From Rhytidiadelphus loreus (lineage: Eukaryota; Streptophyta; Bryopsida; Hypnales; Hylocomiaceae): a stretch of 64,000 nt of DNA. The stretch lies in assembly GCA_947034895.1 (NCBI GenBank), contig OX344764.1, positions 45,489,348-45,553,347 of the forward strand. Direction: 5' to 3'. A program made the translations under genes and the position numbers. Numbering within the stretch: position 1 is the stretch's first letter; every line of letters starts with the position of its first letter. Shown here in pieces: positions 56,927 to 64,000 of this stretch. A model generated the notes under the pieces. The model was not told where the DNA came from. It did not search any database and was given only the letters and a program-made list of their open reading frames with translations.

Positions 56927-59633
56927 ATGGAGCCCATGGCGAACCAGTGGATGGAGGCTCCTCACAGCATGGGGGTGAGTAATTTAGTCCCATTTCGCTC
57001 TTTCTAAAAACTTCATTTAACAAAATCGAATGAAATTAGGGTTGCAAGGTAGATGCTCGATCATTTCAAGGATCAAATTAATCTGTACAATTCTGTGTCC
57101 GTGCCTTGGATTTCGGTTTGTAAATCTTTGATGGTGAGATAGAGATTTTAGGGTTTCTGGTAACTTGAGATTTTGTTGACAGACAACTATTATGGCTGTG
57201 GAGTACGAAGGTGGCGTAATTCTTGGAGCTGATTCTCGTACCACTACTGGTAAGTGCACTTGAACTTTCTGTAGGGATTCATTTCGGAGACTAGATCTTT
57301 GGTTCGAGGGAATCAGAAATAAATACGGTGCTTTAAGCTTAAGGTTCTACTATTATAATAGTCAAATTTGTGTAGAAAAGCAAAGAGGATTTCAATGCAC
57401 CAAATGAATGCTTTATTTGGTTACTGTATGCAAATGTTGTAAGGAGTCGAAGTATTGTTGGTTTAATACCGAATCGAGTCTGACTTTGAGGTTTGTGTAC
57501 ATTCTCAAAGTCAATATGTACTCGTTTGCAAGATTTTAGATACTCAAATTTAGGTCAGTGTCTCGATTAGAGTCTTCTACCTTGTGGTGCTACTGTTTGC
57601 CTTCTACCTTGTGACACTCAGTGTTTGTTTCATTCATTTTGATTTGATTCTGCACGTGCAGGTGTGTATGTTGCCAATCGTGCATCGGACAAAATCACGC
57701 AACTTACCGATAATGTTTATCTATGTCGCTCCGGCTCGGTAATGGACTCACGCAACTTTTACTTCTAATCAGTACGTATATCCCATGTTTTTAGTTTTTT
57801 GCCCTAATTGAATTTATGGTTATTTTACGAGTAGCTCTTATTTGAACCTATACTGCTGGGTTTCCTCCGTGGGGTCCTCTATATAGTAAAGAGCAGCCAA
57901 AGCTACTGTTGATTTCCTTCTCTATATAAAAGCAAAGATCTAGTTTCGGAGACTAGATCTTTGGTTGGAGCATGGCAATCATCTCATGCTGTGCATTTGG
58001 GGATGGCAGGCAGCAGACTCACAGGTGGTTTCAGACTACGTGCGCTACTTCCTCGACCAGCACACGTAAGTTGCATTTCGCTTGTATGTCAGAAGCAGGT
58101 CCTAAAAGCGAAAACATCGCTTTTGTGATTTGCCTGCATGAACGTTACAAATTGAGCAAATTTTTGGGTATATCTCTTGTTTGCGCAGAATACAGCTAGG
58201 ACGGCCATCCACTGTGAAAACCGCTGCAAATCTTGTTAAGGATCTTTCATACCAGAATAAGGTCAATCTCTAGACAATTGCTTGATTGCTTGCTTGGTTA
58301 TCATAATTACCATCGTACAGTCTCTTTAGATGCAGCAGGGATTGTTGCGCATTCCGTGTGGCTAAATAAACGTGTTTGGGGGATTGCAGTCGTTTTTGGA
58401 GACTGGTTTAATAGTAGCAGGCTGGGATAAATATGATGGAGGCAGTGTTTTTGGTATCCCTCTGGGAGGCACTATGCTGCGTCTCCCTTTTGCTACTGGA
58501 GGTTCGTCGTTTTCCTAATTTTTCTCTGTTATGGTATGCCATGGTACTGGGTTCTAGGGTTGTGAGGGAGTTTCTGTACCCTCAATGAAAATTGCAGTCT
58601 GGCTTTGTCTTTTGTTTTGTAGTTAACTTGAAATTGCATCCATTCAGGGTCTGGATCTAGCTATCTTTATGGATTTTTAGATCAAGCTTGGAAGCCCGAT
58701 ATGACCCACAAAGAAGCTGAGGTATGTTTTTACTTATACCATCATCTTGTTCGCTTTTGAATCCGAGTGCAGAGGAAGGTCGCTGAACCAGTGTTATTTG
58801 CAGTGACGTGATGTTTTGTCTTACCCTTATGAATATTTTATTGGTCTTTTGTGCAGGATTTGGTGGTCAAGTCTATTGCCTTGGCTATTGCACGAGATGG
58901 TGCTAGTGGCGGAGTTGTCCGGACTGTGACGGTATGTGCTATCACATGCCTTTTTACCATGTTATCATATTAAAGTAGCGATATTTCCTTTTGTGGATAA
59001 TTGTCGACATGTATTCTCTCTGCTTCCTATGTTCCTGTAAATGCCTTTTGTTTGTATTCATTGTGCAGTTGCCTCGGTAGTGAGGTATATTTTCTTCTGG
59101 TGAGATAATTTGACAGGAGGTTTTTTCTAGACAGTTAACCAATACTTCTATTGTCTCCAACCCAAGGGAAGAGACTAAGCAACAGTTCAAAAAAGTAGAA
59201 AGTTATGGTACCCAGAGCAACTGAGAGACGTGTTGAAGCCAATAGCAGCATGTTGGGCCCCATCATTCCAAAGAATGAATTTCTTGTGTCTAATAGATTA
59301 TGATGAGTATTTACAGGAATAGTGGCATTCTAAGATCGTTGAATTGAGCTTTTTGAACTTGTCAGTGAGGCTTGTATTATGGAATGTACCGAGGATAATA
59401 TGGAAAGAGACATTCATTCTATTTGGGGTAGAGACACTTGCAATTAGCTGCTTGTTTCAATCCAGTTCAGGGAAACACTGATGCATGCTAATTAGTTTTC
59501 ATAAGCTGAATGTGCGATTTCCTGTGTGTAGGTCAATGAGCAAGGAGTACAGCGCAAGTTCCACGCTGGAGACAAGCTACCTCTCTTCCATGAGGAAATC
59601 GCTCCTCGCCCCTCGCCCCTCCATGCTCATTGA
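56927..59633 (+). CDS. PBA1: 20S proteasome subunit beta-1 (PBA1 type)
   Basis: Nine exons: 56927-56974, 57183-57249, 57662-57738, 58010-58065, 58189-58261, 58390-58501, 58648-58721, 58857-58931 and 59532-59633; all junctions are in phase and the product is 227 residues (Arabidopsis ~233). This is the N-terminal-nucleophile subunit with caspase-like (post-acidic) activity in the inner ring of the 20S core. A 16-residue propeptide ends in APHSMG just before Thr1, the catalytic nucleophile, first codon of exon 2 (57183), so exon 1 encodes exactly the propeptide. Landmarks: [48 protein letters not shown] and [14 protein letters not shown]. The C-terminal tail ([10 protein letters not shown]) is shorter than in seed plants. 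Introns are short, the last one 600 bp. Confidence 0.97.
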
Positions 59634-60133
59634 TGCTCTATTTGCTTCTGTCCGGTTGTCATATCTGGACACTAGAAGATATGACTTAAAGATCAAGTAG
59701 AGGAGAGCAGGCAATGCGTGATCTGGTCCTGAGTCATTCTTCCAAGATTTCAGCAATGGTGAGGGACTAAAAAGTAGACTTCATTTCGCCAACGTCCTTG
59801 TGTATTGGTAGATAGGGGTGGATTGTTCCCCTCAGATTTGTATAGACTCTATACATTTATTCTACCTGCATGCCTTTGAAGGCTTACAAGCATGTGACGA
59901 CTTACCATTCACTGAGATCTAATTCATTACTTGCTTTTTAATTTGTCAACGCTTGTGATTCAAAGAGTTTTTGTCCAACACGGCTAAATCCTAGCTTGGT
60001 TCTTTCTAGAGTACTAGCACTGCGGCAATTTGTTTTAGATCTATCTGTAGGTCAGTCTAGGATTGTATAGATTCTACATTACGACTGATATTGTACAAAG
60101 AGAAGATTTCTAACATTGTATTGAGTGGAAATG

Positions 60134-61820
60134 TTATGAGAGGTAGACTCGATTGCTAAGGTTGAGTGCAACGTCTTTCTCCTGTTGCCTTGCAACGCGA
60201 ACTTCCCTGTAGCAACTGCGTCCCACTTTGAAGGCTTTGAACAACATGGCAAATCCCACGACACTCGACCACACTTGGGCGATGATGATAATCCCCAACA
60301 ACCACGCCACGAACTCATCTCGTGAGTAAACCGTCACAAATGTACAATACAAGGAAGCTATATAGAAAACCGCGCACTGTGCTGAGATTCGTTGTAGCTG
60401 CCATTCCTTCTCAATCTTGTACCTCTTCGCCTTTCGTGTCGTCTGCATCTTGAAGCTGACCTAATTGTGACAGAGTATGACAATACCAAGATTTTACAAA
60501 TGAAAATGAACAAGGCTCTTATCACAAGAGGAAATAGAAACTTCCCTCAACTTACTAGTTGGCTGACGTTTTTGTGTTGGTTTCAATGCAATTTTTATCT
60601 AGATTTGGATGAATTTTTTTACACGTTTGGATGATTGTGTTAAAATTCCCACAGAAATGTCACTTAAGAGAGGTGATTTTCTTCCATTGGCATGATTAGA
60701 TCAACACATTTTCAAGAGGCCATTGTAGGTGGAGTTACCTTAGACTCCATACTGCGGAGATGGTGAGTGGTTGTTACGGCCTTCCAAAGTGCAATTTGTT
60801 GTACCACGGCAGAAACAATGGACAGGAGAGAAAGATATGTGTAGACAACCGCCGAGTTGTACAACAAAACCGCCTCCCACCCGCATGGATCCCAATGGCC
60901 AACCGCTTCCATCAGTAAGCTCCCATTGATGCCAAGTAAACACAAATGAATGACATCCCACGTCGATTCCCATCCCCAAAACGCCCGCAATGTGCTTGAA
61001 AGTGGGATACCTGCAAGACAAGTAACACTTATTGGAATGAGGGTGGTAATCGGCTGGTTCACCTTTCGTGTCCCAAGTGTGCAGACAGTTACAAAACGTT
61101 ATGCTACAGACGGATGTCGGTGTGCGTTTTAGGGTTTACTATTGTTACGGGTTCGGGTTTCGGGATTAGGATTGTAGGTGTGATTTTTTATTTTTTATTT
61201 TTTTTGAGGGTTTTAGGATTTGGGGCATTTGCGTGTTCACCTGGCGGCCAGAGCACATACTGCGGGACGGCCGCCAACAGCACCAGAAACTCCACGAGCA
61301 ACACGAACGGCAGCCCAGAGTACAGCAACCCTTGTTTCGCAAACGCCTCCCTCCAGAACCTCCGCTCGTAAAACCTCTTCAGATCATTCAACTCACACGA
61401 GACATTGTTCGTGATATCTTTCTGACTAATCCGATCCGGCCGCCACGACCTCCAGAACGGCGTGAACGCGTCCACGATGCCCACGTCGAAGTACGTGATG
61501 GGGTTCAGGAAGCGGCCGTTCGTCTCATAGTGCACGTAGCTGGCTATCGTGCTGTTAGTGAGCTTGTCCTCACAGCAGAACGAGAACATGTGTTCTGGCC
61601 AGATGAGGAACAGCGGCGGAGTGGTGTTCTGGCGGAAGTTCTCGCACTTGTTGAGGTCCTTGAAGTAGGACTGCCAGGTGCCGATGATGTAATTTGATCC
61701 AACGGATAGGCCGATCAGACTCTCCTCTTGGCTTTCGCCTTTGTCGCCATCTGCTGAGGCACAGATGGATGCATAGAGCAGGAGGTGGAGGGCGAGGATG
61801 GCTGCGAGGTGGGTCTTCAT
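60134..61820 (-). CDS. secretory-pathway multi-pass membrane protein, family unknown
   Basis: Three minus-strand exons, 61820-61241, 61010-60739 and 60460-60134, join in phase (G|GT at the first junction) to give 392 residues. ATG 61820 is chosen because it opens a clear signal peptide (HLAAILALHLLLYASICASA, cleavage near CASA). A ~150-residue lumenal or extracellular domain follows, with several Cys (KCENF, FCCED, SCELND) and three N-glycosylation sequons (NTT, NST, NVS). About five hydrophobic segments come next: GLPFVLLVEFLVLLAAVP, one around LCLLGINGSLLMEA, AVVYTYLSLLSIVSAVVQQI, one around CAVFYIASLYCTFVTVY, and WLLGIIIIAQVWSSVVGFAM. The C-terminus is basic, then polar. I recognise no receptor, transporter or enzyme motif; the layout would suit a surface or endomembrane protein. 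Confidence 0.8.
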
Positions 61821-62200
61821 TGGGAGATGTGGTCTGGAAGAATGCACGATGGTTAGGATTACAAGTTAGAAAGGGGTACCGTATTATGGGGCAGAAAAGT
61901 TGGCAAAATTTCAGAACACGGGGAACATGACAAGACCAGGCACGATGGTTAGGGTGACAAATCACAAGGTGCTACAATGGGGCAGAACATTAGCAAAATT
62001 CCACAGCAAGGGGAACATCAGAACATGGCAAGACACAAACTGCACGGCGCTCTATTTCATTCTTTCTTCTGTTTGAATCAAAACTGGAATAGAATAGATC
62101 CCAATAGCTTTGGAGAGGATTAAAATGGAACGGACGTGTGGATTTGCAAGGTTGCAATGAGTCTAGTGGGATACATTCACGCTGTTTTCTAAATGATGTC

Positions 62201-62295
62201 GATTTATAAAACTATTGTAGATTTATAAAACTATTGTAGATTTATAAAACTATTGTAGATTTATAAAACTATTGTAGATTTATAAAACTATTGTA
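62201..62295. repeat. five perfect copies of a 19-bp tandem repeat
   Basis: GATTTATAAAACTATTGTA occurs five times head to tail without a mismatch, about 380 bp upstream of the membrane-protein ATG. Such perfection implies recent expansion and probable length polymorphism. Confidence 0.97.
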
Positions 62296-63488
62296 AGAAG
62301 AACTCATTATCAACTTGCAATGTTGACGTCTCTCATGTTCGAAAACAAATTAAAACATTGAGTTTAACTAATCTAGAAAGGTCGGATTTACTCTATTGAA
62401 TATGAAATTCAATTACTTTTTGGAAGTGAAAAAAACCCCATCAAGATCAGAGACGTACTGAAAGGATATCTCTAGAACTTACATTTTGTTATGATAGATC
62501 AGGGTCGACATTACTCTTCTCCTGATCTTGATCTGTTTTTTCTTCTAACAATAGATCAATTGAATTGAATTTATATAACAGTCAACAAAATTCTCAGATT
62601 GCATCCCCAATGAACCAACAAGTTAGTGTACTAAGTAAGACGTCAATTCGCTTCGAACCATATCAATGAAAGACCAATTGACAATAGAGAACTACGGATA
62701 TATATTAGCTACTCCGGAGTAGTTTGGAACGATTCAGAGCACCAAATTTGTGACATTACTCTACACCAAGTTCTAAATAATAGCTTGGATTAGCTGGTTT
62801 AGATTTACGTTTCTAGCTCTTCGTTAAAGATCGAACTGCCACCTTACCATTTATACAACAGTTCAGAACTTGTAAAATCCAAACACGACTATATATTCTC
62901 AAAGAACTCAAATCAAAGCCCTCACCTGTAATTTACGAGGTCACCTGTGTACGTGAACGCCACTTGAATTGTGCCTACCTAGACCTTCAAACGCTACGAA
63001 CGCAGTAGACTCCTACTCGAATCCAATTTGCTCAGTCGAAGTAAGTTACTTTGATTTGTAGCAGAAACGAAAGACACAGACACATCCACCTCCAACTAGA
63101 TGCGGAAGAGCAATGAAACAAAATGATGCTGCTCTAGCAAGGAAATTCAATGGGAAGGAGTGAGGAAGCCATGTAAGACGGAGGCTGGAGAGAAAGATTC
63201 TAGTGAATCGATCGACTCTAGCTAGTCTGTGTATGACGTGTACGTAGCGTAATCTTACGTCACTTTTTTCTGAAATTCTAGCCTTACTACGTGCTAGTAT
63301 GAATCCTGTGATCGGATTTACTTAACTCATGGGGTTGCAGTGGGATCCACGGAGAGATCGATCGATTGTCTATCTCTGGTTGCTTCAACTCCGACAAGGA
63401 AATTGAGTCAGTCTGTGTCACAAATTTTCTCTGGTTGCCGCGTTGAAGTTTCCCTGATATATAAATATAAACGATCACCGATCTGTAC
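62296..63488. other. upstream flank of the membrane-protein gene, no further gene seen
   Basis: Moderately AT-rich. It includes a GATCGATC-type run near 63210-63225. No gene recognised. Confidence 0.4.
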
Positions 63489-63960
63489 CTACCCCGTTCC
63501 GAGTGCAAAAATCTTCTGATAGTGCCGTAAAATTAACGAAACCAGGATAATTATGCAAGTTCCCTGCGATTGGAAATCGACAGTGTCTCAGCTGATTCCT
63601 GGCAGGAGTTACGGATCCAGACCCGGGTACGCAATTAATTGCCAGGTCAAAAATCACAGGGAGAACGGCAGGGCGTTACTTGGGGGAGTTGCATGTTGAA
63701 ATATAATAGCCCCGGGTAACGCCCTGCCTTTCTCCCTGTCGACTACGTTTCCAACCCTGATCAACCCGGCACGTTCCTAGTGCAAAATCTTCTCTAGCTG
63801 AACTTGCCTTGAAAGCGAAACCATGCCAGGATATACAATTCCAATTATTGCCTCACATGATCACATCGGTTGGAAATTGGAAGTGGAATTTGAGGTTCAC
63901 CTGATTCCTCGCAGAAGTTATGGATTCAGACCCAGGTAGGCAAGGTCAAAAACGTACTAA
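63489..63960. repeat. ~190-bp diverged direct duplication
   Basis: Segments at about 63489-63660 and 63763-63960 share AGTGCAAAAATCTTCT, GGAAATCGACAGTG/GGAAATTGGAAGTG, CTGATTCCTGGCAGGAGTTA, GGATCCAGACCCGGGTA and GGTCAAAAA with many substitutions. They flank the inverted repeat at 63656-63739. Confidence 0.65.
63656..63739. repeat. 84-bp inverted repeat
   Basis: CAGGGAGAACGGCAGGGCGT continuing TACT on the left pairs with AGTAACGCCCTGCC-like sequence and TTCTCCCTG on the right, arms of ~28 bp with one or two mismatches and a ~26-bp loop. It may mark the ends of a tiny element or the turn of a once larger one. Confidence 0.8.
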
Positions 63961-64000
63961 GTTCCCTGATCAACCCGTTTTTAGCTAGCTAGAGCGAAAA

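Overview
The window is nuclear DNA of a land plant, most likely a bryophyte (moss or liverwort); nothing seen fixes the species. Five protein genes are split by spliceosomal introns with GT..AG borders. The COP9 subunit, the proteasome subunit and ribosomal protein S21 read like plant orthologues. The S21 leader carries telo-box (AAACCCTA) sequence as in plant ribosomal-protein genes. Intergenic DNA is AT-rich and full of small terminal-inverted-repeat elements.

Layout. 1-6.9 kb: AT-rich DNA with a 0.93-kb TTAA-flanked element and a GC-rich repetitive island (3.1-4.0 kb). 6.9-11.5 kb: a 4.5-kb coding block in one reading frame, punctuated by two TAG codons; its second part looks like a degenerate beta-class DNA methyltransferase fold and its tail is very acidic. 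13.8-16.5 kb: a single-exon F-box gene behind a long leader with a ~215-bp diverged tandem repeat. 19.1-21 kb: RPS21, three exons. 22.6-24.4 kb: two non-coding tandem duplications. 25.6-29.5 kb: a nuclear SAP-motif protein, six proposed exons. 29.8-31.6 kb (minus): a small membrane protein assembled from four short exons, tetraspanin-like in TM2/TM3. 31.6-44.2 kb: gene-poor, holding a MORN-gene relic, a Copia LTR relic and at least seven small DNA elements, one nested in another. 44.2-45.5 kb: a second F-box gene, then a broken coiled-coil-like gene. 47.3-51.4 kb (minus): CSN5, six exons, with duplicated exon and promoter sequence around it. 52-56.5 kb: more elements (Harbinger-like, CACTA-like, TTAA-flanked). 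56.9-59.6 kb: proteasome beta-1 subunit, nine exons. 60.1-61.8 kb (minus): a secretory multi-pass membrane protein of unknown family. 62-64 kb: tandem and inverted repeats.

The genes do not form a pathway. CSN5 and the F-box proteins share a theme (CSN5 removes NEDD8 from cullins; F-box proteins are SCF substrate receptors; the 26S proteasome degrades the products), but their linkage here is probably chance.

The two most unusual features are the TAG-punctuated methylase-like reading frame and a family of at least six elements with TTAA + CCCT-type ends resembling piggyBac non-autonomous elements.
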